Source of the DNA: Gilliamella sp. wkB308
Lineage (GTDB): Bacteria > Pseudomonadota > Gammaproteobacteria > Enterobacterales > Orbaceae
Direction of reading: 5' to 3'
Assembly (NCBI RefSeq): GCF_001690185.1
Contig: NZ_LZGN01000038.1
Span: 372,001-436,000 of the forward strand
Length of the DNA: 64,000 nucleotides
Shown one piece after another: positions 43,701 through 52,177 of this stretch. How positions within the stretch are numbered: position 1 is the stretch's first letter; every line of letters starts with the position of its first letter. The notes below the pieces were generated by a model that was not told where the DNA came from, made no database searches, and saw nothing but the letters and a program-made list of their open reading frames with translations. Position numbers and translations under genes: made by a program.

Positions 43701-44618
43701 GTTGTAGTAGAACTCAATCAAAGTGGTACAGGTTATGCAACACAAAATAGCTATGGTGGTAAAGACCATATTGTGAATGTCGAAACCGTTTATGGTACCG
43801 AATTCAATGACTATATTAAATCTTTCGCTGAAATGAGAGGATTTTCTGGTAACGATACACTAGAAGGCGTTGGTAAAAATGCGTGGGTTGATTATGGCGA
43901 TGCATCAAATGTGGATATCGATTTAGAAAAAGGTATTGCTGTAAAAAGCGGTGGGGGAACCTCAGGTACAGATAAACTAATCAATATCAATAAAGTTGTA
44001 ACTGGTTCGGGTGATAGTATTGTTCGAGGCAATGATAACGACAATGTTATAACCGGACGATTTGGAAACGATACATTTTACGCTTCTAAAGGAAACGATA
44101 GTTATAATGGCGATCGCGGTAATGATACTTTAATTTATAATGAATTAAATAATACTAAAATTGAAGTTAATCTTAATACTAACACAATTGTCAAAACCCA
44201 TGATAATGGTAATCAAGGTGTGGACAACTATAAAAGTATTGAAAACATCATTGGAACCAATGGTAATGATATATTCAAAATTACCTCATTAGCAGATTTA
44301 AATGGCTATCAATGTATTGACGGAGGTCAAGGATTTGATGTTGTTAAAAAATCTGGTCAAACAGATAATTTCTTTTTTGGAAGTTCAACTATTTTTAAAC
44401 ATATAGACAGTTTTGATTTCAAAGACAATAGCATGGATAGAATTTCCATTGATTTATCGACCTTTTTTGATGCTTTGGATACAGATTCAGTTGAATTTGT
44501 TTTAGATAGTAATGACAGTTTAGCATTAATAAATTCTTCTTCTTGGTCACATAGTGTAAATGGTTCAAAAGAAATTTGGACAGATGGCACACATGAATTA
44601 ATCGTTGACCGAGTATAA
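40731..44618 (+). CDS. RTX-repeat secreted protein 1 (type I secretion substrate)
   Basis: The 1295-residue acidic protein has no Sec signal. An N-terminal BapA-prefix-like domain (about 32-85; LLINGTDLIVQSG) is followed by a Ser/Glu/Asn-rich linker (86-215) and a beta domain (216-360). About ten RTX blocks of 75-95 residues follow, from near 380, each pairing GG-x-G-N/D-D nonapeptides with NGFGG-x-D and I-x-GS-x-FDD phrases. They should fold as calcium-bound beta-rolls. The last about 100 residues, ending WTDGTHELIVDRV, are shared with protein 2 and probably hold the secretion signal. No enzyme domain was recognised; an adhesin or surface protein is likely. Confidence 0.85.
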   Translation: MSQYNELPMPASSETAVVPVTYAENYIPVNYKDVELLINGTDLIVQSGDKKLILPLAAKLASLDPNIFTFSFKDGVTINANELISKSQSINTAPKLTENNESDVTEKNEMKGQDEHEVIEPVANESVEIIVVNNLDSQLQKDEESVEDLEKLISKNSSSTISDNDNNISENIPYPSTSDTAESSKEKFIAESHEIIDINDNNNNNDDSSDEIDIPSIKLLQIKSVVNNWSKIWIAGTGNDEAAESENFNIQYENIHIDLSGETENWTIYANDETKLPIGQIGRVIEINDATSVVSVTGQLGNMKIITADSALGKEFGLAANQFLIIYPEGIKSSFSLAFSYIDNQGNTVNEQANFDITDHPAIIVDNTGHFQLSSTKNNVDITAGSGDDTIFAGNQNGHYDGGAGTNTVNYSQLKESLVIDLNNGKTDAKNTHHTLKNIQNVIGSNNGDTIIGHSQENNILTGGDGNDTIMSGGGNNIIDGGKGINTIAFENVTSGVHVDLSANKVINNGNGGSDSVKNIQNITGSDFDDILIGDDQDNLIVGGKGNDTLSGRGGNNTLDGGEGINTADYSDAETGIEVDLTKDNNQVEDNGFGGKDTLINIQAIVGSDYDDKFITGVGTTIIDGGAGDDHFKVSGNEASITFLSGNSGNNTYEAGAGFNNYLGGTGFDTLSYVNAAYGISIDFNKSIVYDNGFSGIDILKDINKVIGTNFDDYFVLGNGDHSVDGGLGNNTIIAGSGNNKIDGGSQGAGFINTVDYSNATSGLEMDLVTGDVAKNGFGGQDNITNIQKIIATDFDDVIYSSANDLSILAGAGNDTVYGNYGNDILDGGEGVNTLRYDALSDGVTINMSNGTVTKTSGTDNFTNFNTFIGSKGNDVFIAAAGNQTIDGSSGHDAIDYSGMSGRMVAHLDTNQIDDDVKDRHLFHHTVKNIDEVRFSNASGNIGYTKTSGSTKFVGGSLNDTFYILGGNNEIFGGSGTDIISYRYSTTGKGVVVELNQSGTGYATQNSYGGKDHIVNVETVYGTEFNDYIKSFAEMRGFSGNDTLEGVGKNAWVDYGDASNVDIDLEKGIAVKSGGGTSGTDKLININKVVTGSGDSIVRGNDNDNVITGRFGNDTFYASKGNDSYNGDRGNDTLIYNELNNTKIEVNLNTNTIVKTHDNGNQGVDNYKSIENIIGTNGNDIFKITSLADLNGYQCIDGGQGFDVVKKSGQTDNFFFGSSTIFKHIDSFDFKDNSMDRISIDLSTFFDALDTDSVEFVLDSNDSLALINSSSWSHSVNGSKEIWTDGTHELIVDRV

Positions 44619-44644
44619 ATAGAGATAAGAAGTGAGACAAGTTT

Positions 44645-47600
44645 ATGAGTAACACAAATACAGCCTTAACACCGATGGAGCCAGCTCTTTCAATTATTCC
44701 TTTTACTTATGAAGACAATAAAATTAATGCTTCATGGGAAAAAGATAAAGTATCTTTGTCAATTAATGGTTCGGATTTAATCATTACTACAGGTGACAAT
44801 CGTAAATTGATTTTAACGATGGGAGCCGAATTAGCTTCTTTAAATGGAGGCGTGCTTTCATTAGCATTTAATGATGGAAAAAAATTAAATTCATATGAAA
44901 TTATGAGTTTAGCGAAAATTGAAGACATTACACCAGAGATCATTGAAACAAAAGCACCTGAACAACTTACCACTAAAGAGGATGATATCACTGTCGAAAG
45001 TGTCGAAGATAAAACGGTTGATCTCACGACAAACATGACAGACAATTTTATTGTTATTGATACAAGTGGTGGTGCAGACACGTCATCAAATGAAATTCAA
45101 TCTTCACTTGAAAATATGATGGATTTAGACATGCAAGTGAAGCCTACAAAACTTAAGTCACCTCATGCAGATATTGTCTTTAAGAAGAGTTCATCATCCA
45201 GTTCAGATTCAGAAAAGTATCAATCAAGTATCGATGGTGAAGTTCCTATTGTTGAAAGTAAACCACCTGCAAGTATTACGCCAAAGATGCCTAATGTTAA
45301 ACTTTATCAGTGGGAAGGATTAATAGATAGTGCTCAACATGTTTACGACGTCGGTGGTGGTAATCTATCAGCAAGAACGGATGTTACAGCCAATGCGCAG
45401 TATTCAACAACACTGGTTGATCTTTCGCAAGAAAATGCTGATTGGACGGTTAACGTAGCAAATCAAAATTATATTGAAGAAGGTAAAATTCTTCGTATTG
45501 TCTCTTTTGATGATGCTCAATCAATAGGTAACATAACAGGGCTTCCTTCTGACTATGAAATCATTCGTGGCGGTACAGCGCAGGGTGATAAATATGGTTT
45601 ATCGCTCAATGAAATCATTATTGTATATCCGAAAGATCAGATTAATAAATTCTCGATTTCGGTAACATACACTGATTCAAATGGAAAAACTGTAACAGAA
45701 GACTTTAATTTTTCAGTTGTTGATTCCCCTTCATCACTTATTGATATCGATGGAAACATATTGTTATCAAGTTCCGCTAATAATGTTCATGTTGTTGGCG
45801 GTGCTGGCGATGATGTCATTATTGCTGGCACAACACAAGATATTTATGACGGTGGAGCTGGAATTAATACTGTAGATTATAGCCAAGTAAAAGGTGATTT
45901 AATTATTGATTTACATACGAAAACTGTTACAGGAGCTGTAAATCAACAAGTTGAAAATATTCAAAATATTATTGGTAACAATGGTGATAATACCTTTATC
46001 GGAAGCTTAACAGAAAGTAACAACTTGATTGGTGGTGATGGCAAGGATATCTTTTTTGTTGGTGGCGGCAAAGATAATCAGATAGATGGAAAAGGCGGTA
46101 TTAATACAATAAGTTATGAAACCACTGATAACGGAGTTAACGTTGATTTAACTAAAGGCACTGTTACCGATGCATTTGGTCGAAATGACTCAATTCGAAA
46201 TATTAATAACATTACTGGTACACGTTTTGATGATGTCTTAATTGGAGATGATAAAGACAATATTATAATTGGTAATGGTGGTAATGATATCCTAATAGGT
46301 ATGGGGGGTAACAATACGCTAATAGGCGGTAATGGTGGAAATAGTACAGCCAGTTATCAAGAATCCGCAAAAGGAATTAATGTTGACCTTTCTAAAACAG
46401 ATAAACAAGTTATCAATAATGGCTTTGATGGTTCTGATACTTTAAAGAATATTCAATCAATAAAAGGTAGTCAACATGATGATATCTTTAAAACTGCCAA
46501 AGGTAGTATAACAATATATGGTGGTGAAGGTAATGATACCTTTTATATTGAAGGTGATGCAATTAGTCGAGCTGTAATTCACGGTGAAGCAGGTAATAAT
46601 CTTTATGTTGCTGGGCAAGGTTATAACTCCTTTATTGGTGGTACAGGAATTGATGTTGTAGATTATCATCTAGCAACTTCGGCCATTGATGTAAATCTTA
46701 AAACACGACGTGCCTATTCAAATGGTTTTGGTGGTGCGGATCAGTTAACTAACATAAATGGCATTGTTGGAACAGATTTTGACGATCGTATTGAATTGGC
46801 TAATGACACTAATTATCTAATCAGTACTGGCGCTGGCGATGATTATCTTATTGTAGGCAAAGGCGGAATGTCTAATTATTATGATGGTGGAGATGGTGTC
46901 GATACTATCGATTATAGTAATGTCGCTAATGGCATTGAAATCAGCCTGAAAAATCAAGTAGCAACCAAAAATGGTACCAAAGATAGCAATGGTAATGATG
47001 GTGTAGATAGGGTCTCAAATTTCGAAAATATTGTTGGTTCAGCTTTTGATGATATTATTGAAGGAAGTGATGCTGATAATATTATTCATGTTGGTGGTGG
47101 GTCGGAAAATATCATCTACGGTTCGTTGGGTAATGACCAAATTATTGCTAAAAATAATGGAACGAATACGTTAGATTATAGTCGTTATTCTATTGTTGCG
47201 CAGAATTCTGGGATTGAGATAGACGCTACTAATGGAACAGTAATAAAAGATATCAACGGACAGGCATTTCAGGATAGTTTTACAGCGGGTGGATTTACAA
47301 AATTTGTTGGTACGGAATATGATGATACATTTATCATAAACCAGAGTACAACATTTGTTGACGGTAGTGGTGGAACTAACTCGCTTATTTTAGATGAAAC
47401 AATGCAAGGATCGTATATTGTTGATTTAGAAAACAATCGTATTACAGCTAATAATTATGATGCTGAAATAAAGAATATAAATAATGTGACCATTAAAGGT
47501 GGTACTTTGCAGTTTTATGGAAACGAAACAGAAGGTAATACCGTTATTGCTGGTGCAGGTGATGATCATATCCATGCTAAAGGTGGTGATAATTTCATAG

Positions 47601-48568
47601 ACGGTGGCGCTGGTAATGACTGGCTCTATTACGATGATGGAATTCAAGGTGTAGTTGTTTCGTTAGATGCAAACGGTAATGGTACGGCGACTAATGGTTT
47701 TGGCGGAAAAGATACGATAAAAAATATCGAAAACATACATGGTTCACAATATGACGATATAATATCAGGAAAAGGAATTTTAATTGGTGGTGATGGAAAC
47801 AATACATTAATTGGCATTGGTAATAATGCAGTTGTTCAATATAAATCACCAAATGGAATTAAAGCAAATCTTGACACAGGTATAGTAAGCGATAATGGGT
47901 ATGGTAAAGAAGATCGTATCGTGAATATACACAAAATCATTGGAACCGATAAAGATGATGAATTTTATGGTAGTAGTGTAAGTGATGAAATTCATACTGG
48001 TGCTGGAAATGATATTGTTTACGGCAGTAGTGGTAATGATAGAATAGTGAATACTAGTGGTAATACTAAAATAGATTATACTAATTTAAGAGAAGGTATA
48101 AGAGTTTATGTTACTAACAATAAAGATATGACTGTTTCTAAAGGAAATTGGGGGAGAGATACACTTACTTCCATTACCGATATTTCAGGAACTAATTTTA
48201 ATGACGAGTTTCAATTCACTTCGCTATCCGATTTCAATCGATATCACTCAATTGATGGTGGTTTAGGTATAGATAGTGTTACCAAAAAAGGAAGAGCTGG
48301 AACGTTTGATTTTAGTGTCGTTAATAAAAATTTATTTAAACATATTGATATTTTCAATTTTAAAGATGGGGTAGCTGGTGATTTTATCCTCGTAAATTTA
48401 AGTGATTTATTTGAGAATATGGATAATAACAATATTCGATTTGATACCGATAGTACTGATTCATTACAAATTTTAGATAGTGCAGGTACTTGGGTACATT
48501 CTGAAATTTCACCGGGTGTTGATCAGTGGACAGATGGAACCCATACATTAACTTGGAATCATGTATAG
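44645..48568 (+). CDS. RTX-repeat secreted protein 2 (tandem paralogue)
   Basis: The 1307-residue protein has the same plan as the preceding one: prefix domain (about 34-90; SLSINGSDLIITTG), an acidic Ser-rich linker, a beta domain with ENADWTVNVANQNY, about ten RTX blocks, and a related C-terminus ending WTDGTHTLTWNHV. It starts 26 bp after the first gene. Sequence between the two differs throughout while architecture is kept, so the duplication is old or diversifying. It is probably exported by the same machine; no catalytic domain was recognised. Confidence 0.85.
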   Translation: MSNTNTALTPMEPALSIIPFTYEDNKINASWEKDKVSLSINGSDLIITTGDNRKLILTMGAELASLNGGVLSLAFNDGKKLNSYEIMSLAKIEDITPEIIETKAPEQLTTKEDDITVESVEDKTVDLTTNMTDNFIVIDTSGGADTSSNEIQSSLENMMDLDMQVKPTKLKSPHADIVFKKSSSSSSDSEKYQSSIDGEVPIVESKPPASITPKMPNVKLYQWEGLIDSAQHVYDVGGGNLSARTDVTANAQYSTTLVDLSQENADWTVNVANQNYIEEGKILRIVSFDDAQSIGNITGLPSDYEIIRGGTAQGDKYGLSLNEIIIVYPKDQINKFSISVTYTDSNGKTVTEDFNFSVVDSPSSLIDIDGNILLSSSANNVHVVGGAGDDVIIAGTTQDIYDGGAGINTVDYSQVKGDLIIDLHTKTVTGAVNQQVENIQNIIGNNGDNTFIGSLTESNNLIGGDGKDIFFVGGGKDNQIDGKGGINTISYETTDNGVNVDLTKGTVTDAFGRNDSIRNINNITGTRFDDVLIGDDKDNIIIGNGGNDILIGMGGNNTLIGGNGGNSTASYQESAKGINVDLSKTDKQVINNGFDGSDTLKNIQSIKGSQHDDIFKTAKGSITIYGGEGNDTFYIEGDAISRAVIHGEAGNNLYVAGQGYNSFIGGTGIDVVDYHLATSAIDVNLKTRRAYSNGFGGADQLTNINGIVGTDFDDRIELANDTNYLISTGAGDDYLIVGKGGMSNYYDGGDGVDTIDYSNVANGIEISLKNQVATKNGTKDSNGNDGVDRVSNFENIVGSAFDDIIEGSDADNIIHVGGGSENIIYGSLGNDQIIAKNNGTNTLDYSRYSIVAQNSGIEIDATNGTVIKDINGQAFQDSFTAGGFTKFVGTEYDDTFIINQSTTFVDGSGGTNSLILDETMQGSYIVDLENNRITANNYDAEIKNINNVTIKGGTLQFYGNETEGNTVIAGAGDDHIHAKGGDNFIDGGAGNDWLYYDDGIQGVVVSLDANGNGTATNGFGGKDTIKNIENIHGSQYDDIISGKGILIGGDGNNTLIGIGNNAVVQYKSPNGIKANLDTGIVSDNGYGKEDRIVNIHKIIGTDKDDEFYGSSVSDEIHTGAGNDIVYGSSGNDRIVNTSGNTKIDYTNLREGIRVYVTNNKDMTVSKGNWGRDTLTSITDISGTNFNDEFQFTSLSDFNRYHSIDGGLGIDSVTKKGRAGTFDFSVVNKNLFKHIDIFNFKDGVAGDFILVNLSDLFENMDNNNIRFDTDSTDSLQILDSAGTWVHSEISPGVDQWTDGTHTLTWNHV

Positions 48569-48583
48569 GTATCAAATATCTTT

Positions 48584-50626
48584 ATGAATAGTGAATTATC
48601 TACAAATTCTGGTGATATTTTTCAACTAAAGTCGGTCTTGTCAGAGGCCGCAAAAAAATTATCTTTGCCTGTTGGTCAATGGGAATGGCAGGAGCAGATT
48701 GGAAAATTAGATCAGACTGCTAACCAAGAGATGTTGTTTGAGTTAGCACAAAAATATCTTGGTATAGAACTATTTCCTTGTTCCGAAGAACATAATGCTG
48801 TTAATAAAGGGTTATATGTTGCTTTTGAAGAACAAACAGGATGGTCGCTGCTTACTGTTCATTCTAATAAGATAAAAAATGAAAAAAATGTTAAATTAGA
48901 AAAACTGCCAAAAGCGACTTGGCGTGTCTTGCTAACTGAAAGAAAAAATAAATTAAGTTGGCGTTCATTATTGGTTATGGGACAAAAAGAAAATAGGATT
49001 ATCAGTCGTCTTTTTTGGACAACTCTGATAATCAATCTCTTTATCATGCTCATTCCATTATATTTAAATGCGATATATGATCGGGTAATACCCGGGCAAG
49101 CTGACTCTTCACTATGGACACTATCTTTAGGTGTAATGCTGGCTATTTTAGTTGAGTATTACTTTAGAATGGATAGAATAAAATTGGGGTGTGAATATTC
49201 ATCTTTAGTACAATATCGTTTAGAACCTAAAATTATTTCTGAACTTATTCAAGTTATGCCTAGCTTTAAAACTCAATGGGGACGCAAAGTGATTGAGGCA
49301 ATGAATAACTGGAATGTGTTTAGAATGCAGTTTTTAACGTTCTTTTCAAGCACGGTATTGGATCTGGTTTTCAGTCTGCTTTATTTTATTGTTATTGCGA
49401 TTGTTGCGGGTTGGTTAATCGTTGTTCCTATTTTCATTTTTATATGTGCAATCGTTCGTATCACGCTTTTTTATTTTGAAAATAAATCTATTCCAACGAT
49501 AAATGCTCAAGTTCCTTTTTCACCGACAACCCTTGAATATTATCAGTCTTCGGTTTCTTATAAAGAAGCGACTCATACCTTTCTAGCCGGTAATGAAAAA
49601 GCGCAGCAAAATGAACAAAAACGTTATATTATTCATAACCGCTGTAGTTCTTTTTTAATGGGTTTAACTAGTTTACAAACTGTGCTTGCCGTGATTGTCG
49701 CTTTTTACCTAATACAGACAGGTCATATGTCGCCAGCAGGTTTATTTGCGACAATTATTATTGGTGGTCGTTTGAGTCAACCGTTTTTCTCGTTAATGCA
49801 TATGTTACCCAATCTTGAACGTATGACTAACTCCATGAAACAGATTAATGCGCTTCTTGATAAAGAACAAAATGAAAATGGATTATTAAGTGGCTTCAAC
49901 GGACCTAAAAATGGTTGGGGGGCATCTAAAGTCAGTTTCAAATATCATCCTTCCTTACCTTGTTTAGACGATATCAGTTTGCAAATCAAGTCAGGTGAAC
50001 GGATAGCAATAGTTGGTGGGCCAGGGTCAGGTAAAAGTACCTTACTAAAATTATTATTAGGTATTTTAGAAGCAGATGAAGGCAACATAACTTGGAATGG
50101 TTTTATGTTAACTAAATCTATTGCCGATTCGTTACGAAGTGAAACTCATTATCTATGGCAATATAGTGGTATTATCGGCGAAACAGTATACGAATATCTT
50201 ACACTAAATAATAAATCTGACAAAATTTCGCATGATCGCGCTTTAGAAGTATTAAAGCAAGTGAATTTGCAAAATTTGTTACCTTTTTTAAATAATGGTC
50301 TTGATACTTATTGGCGTCAACTGCCTGTTCCGTTAACGACATTACAACGTCAAAAGTTAGCTTTAGCTCGATTTATTTTATCTCCGCATAATATATCATT
50401 TCTAGATAATCCTAGCGCCGAGTTAGACCCGAATACTGAGCAGTTATTGTTAGCACAACTTGATTTACGTGCAAAACAAGGACAAACAATGGTTATTGCA
50501 ACAGACAGAACTAATCTTCTGAGCTTTGTTGATCGAGTTATTATGCTTAATGGTGGTAATATTGTTTTTGACGGAAATAAGCAAGATTTTCAACAATATT
50601 TGCAAAAAACATCTCAAGATAAATAA
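48584..50626 (+). CDS. Type I secretion ABC exporter with degenerate ATPase motifs (SiiF/LapB-like)
   Basis: The 680-residue protein has an N-terminal peptidase-like domain without a catalytic Cys (about 10-120), a six-helix membrane domain (about 140-410) and a nucleotide-binding domain (about 440-670). Walker A GGPGSGKST (478-486), Q-loop Gln526 and Walker B Asp608 are present. The catalytic Glu is Asn609 (FLDNPS), the H-loop His is Asp641 (ATDR), and the LSGGQ signature is LTTLQ (584-588). Normal ATP hydrolysis therefore seems unlikely. The frame is intact. It ends the secretion locus and has its own terminator. It occupies the msbA position but is not MsbA. Confidence 0.88.
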   Translation: MNSELSTNSGDIFQLKSVLSEAAKKLSLPVGQWEWQEQIGKLDQTANQEMLFELAQKYLGIELFPCSEEHNAVNKGLYVAFEEQTGWSLLTVHSNKIKNEKNVKLEKLPKATWRVLLTERKNKLSWRSLLVMGQKENRIISRLFWTTLIINLFIMLIPLYLNAIYDRVIPGQADSSLWTLSLGVMLAILVEYYFRMDRIKLGCEYSSLVQYRLEPKIISELIQVMPSFKTQWGRKVIEAMNNWNVFRMQFLTFFSSTVLDLVFSLLYFIVIAIVAGWLIVVPIFIFICAIVRITLFYFENKSIPTINAQVPFSPTTLEYYQSSVSYKEATHTFLAGNEKAQQNEQKRYIIHNRCSSFLMGLTSLQTVLAVIVAFYLIQTGHMSPAGLFATIIIGGRLSQPFFSLMHMLPNLERMTNSMKQINALLDKEQNENGLLSGFNGPKNGWGASKVSFKYHPSLPCLDDISLQIKSGERIAIVGGPGSGKSTLLKLLLGILEADEGNITWNGFMLTKSIADSLRSETHYLWQYSGIIGETVYEYLTLNNKSDKISHDRALEVLKQVNLQNLLPFLNNGLDTYWRQLPVPLTTLQRQKLALARFILSPHNISFLDNPSAELDPNTEQLLLAQLDLRAKQGQTMVIATDRTNLLSFVDRVIMLNGGNIVFDGNKQDFQQYLQKTSQDK

Positions 50627-50667
50627 ATTTGATTAATTACTGATAATCAATTCATTTTCTCAGTGAT

Positions 50668-50700
50668 AAAAAAGGATTTGATAAGAATCCTTTTTTATTT
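50668..50700 (+). terminator. Strong terminator of the type I secretion locus
   Basis: AAAAAAGGATT at 50668-50678 pairs with AATCCTTTTTT at 50686-50696. It lies 42 bp after the ABC gene stop and separates the locus from lpxK. Confidence 0.88.
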
Positions 50701-50965
50701 ATTGTTTCCCTTCTATATTAAAATTATTGTCAGTAATACTGAATGATTAAATATTCTTAAATTTAAACTTTTAACATTGGTTTAATCGATTTTAAAATTA
50801 TAAAATAGGATAATTTTTTAAAAGGCTTACTTAACTATGCTTTGTTAGATTATTCTCAATGTATAAAGTAAAAATGACTAAAATGATTTGGATTAGTCAA
50901 TAAACAGCAGAATAGATTACAATAGCAAATTTAATATAAAAGCATAATTCAATGGTGAATAAACA
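50701..50965. other. AT-rich intergenic region upstream of lpxK
   Basis: This completes a 339-bp gap after the ABC gene. It should hold the lpxK promoter, but I saw no clear -35/-10 pair, ORF or repeat. In E. coli lpxK is fed by msbA transcription, so an independent promoter is needed here. Confidence 0.4.
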
Positions 50966-51973
50966 ATGATTGAAAAATTATGGTATGGTAAAACACATTT
51001 TTATTGGTTACTGATGCCATTATCATGGTTGTATGGATTAATAACATTGGTTAGACGCCAACTCTACAAAACAGGAATATTAAAATCTTGGAAATCACCA
51101 GTACCTATCATCGTAATCGGAAACTTATCGGTAGGTGGAAATGGAAAAACTCCCTTGGTAATAGAATTAATTGAAGCTTTAAAGGCTAAAGGTTTAAAAA
51201 TCGGTGTCGTTTCACGTGGATATGGTGGAAAAGCAGAAAGTTATCCTCTTATTTTAGATGAACAAACAACCACAGCACAAGCAGGGGATGAACCAGTATT
51301 AATTTATCAACGAACACATGTGCCTGTTGCCGTTTCTCCCAATCGAAGTCAAGCAGTACAAGCTTTATTAGATAACTATCAACTAGATGCAATTTTAACT
51401 GATGATGGTTTACAACATTATGCATTAAAGCGAGATATTGAAATTGTAGTTGTTGACGGTAAACGCTTATTTGGTAACGGTTGGTGGATACCGGCAGGGC
51501 CAATGAGGGAGCGACAAAGTCGATTAAAATCTGTTGATATTATTATTATTAATGGCGAAACTAAAAGTCATTTAGCTGAAAGATTTCCCGAAAAAACTTA
51601 TACAATGCAACTAAAACCGCAATATGCAGTAAATTTATTAACAAAAGAAAAAATAGAATTGCATTTATTAAAAAATATCTGTGCTATGGCCGGTATTGGT
51701 GATCCCAACCGTTTTTTTACTATGCTAAATACACTCAAAGCTGATGTGATTAAAACAGTACCATTTGCGGATCACCAAAAATATACATTGCCATTGTTAG
51801 CGAATATTGCTACACAAGATCAAACCCTTTTAATGACAGAAAAAGATGCGGTAAAATGTTTCCAATTTACATTACCAAATTGGTGGTATTTACCCATAGA
51901 GGCAATATTGCCTAATCAGGTAACTAATCAAATCTGCTCATTGTTAGAAGAAATAAAATCTAAAAGAGAATAA
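50966..51973 (+). CDS. lpxK: Tetraacyldisaccharide 4'-kinase LpxK
   Basis: The 335-residue lipid A biosynthesis kinase has an N-terminal membrane helix and a P-loop in [14 protein letters not shown] (about residues 52-65). [19 protein letters not shown] is the family-specific block. It phosphorylates the lipid A disaccharide at the cytoplasmic face of the inner membrane. It is followed by ycaR and kdsB as in E. coli, but its usual upstream neighbour msbA is absent. Confidence 0.95.
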   Translation: MIEKLWYGKTHFYWLLMPLSWLYGLITLVRRQLYKTGILKSWKSPVPIIVIGNLSVGGNGKTPLVIELIEALKAKGLKIGVVSRGYGGKAESYPLILDEQTTTAQAGDEPVLIYQRTHVPVAVSPNRSQAVQALLDNYQLDAILTDDGLQHYALKRDIEIVVVDGKRLFGNGWWIPAGPMRERQSRLKSVDIIIINGETKSHLAERFPEKTYTMQLKPQYAVNLLTKEKIELHLLKNICAMAGIGDPNRFFTMLNTLKADVIKTVPFADHQKYTLPLLANIATQDQTLLMTEKDAVKCFQFTLPNWWYLPIEAILPNQVTNQICSLLEEIKSKRE

Positions 51974-51975
51974 AA

Positions 51976-52161
51976 ATGAAAGAAATCCTCCTTAAGGCGC
52001 TAGCTTGTCCTAAATGTCATGGTGAACTTCAATATGATATTGAACAAAATAGTCTAATATGTCCAAAGGATAAACTTGTTTATCTAATCAAAGACAATAT
52101 TCCTGTGTTACTGGAAAACGAAGCGAAAACACTGGATTCCTCAATTTCAGTTCACGAATAG
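51976..52161 (+). CDS. ycaR: Trm112-family small protein YcaR (UPF0434)
   Basis: The 61-residue protein begins with the zinc-finger-like ACPKCHGEL and a second half-site reduced to LICPKDK. Trm112-like proteins act as partners or activators of other enzymes. It starts 2 bp after lpxK and ends 16 bp before kdsB, the conserved lpxK-ycaR-kdsB unit. Confidence 0.9.
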   Translation: MKEILLKALACPKCHGELQYDIEQNSLICPKDKLVYLIKDNIPVLLENEAKTLDSSISVHE

Positions 52162-52177
52162 GTAAAAGGTTTTAATT

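Noticed and set aside
41860-48200. Regular repeats suggesting a CRISPR or tandem DNA array.
   Set aside because: The repeats are protein-level RTX blocks within two open reading frames and are too degenerate at DNA level.
48584-50626. The ABC gene next to lpxK could be msbA, as in E. coli.
   Set aside because: It has a 120-residue N-terminal peptidase-like extension, lies in a type I secretion locus and lacks key ATPase residues; MsbA is about 580 residues with a full ATPase.
48584-50626. Loss of ABC motifs caused by sequencing error or frameshift.
   Set aside because: The changes are separate in-frame substitutions at three sites with undisturbed flanking motifs.
35215-50965. Secretion locus as a recent mobile island.
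   Set aside because: I saw no integrase, transposase, tRNA edge or flanking direct repeats; transfer remains possible but is not shown by the sequence.
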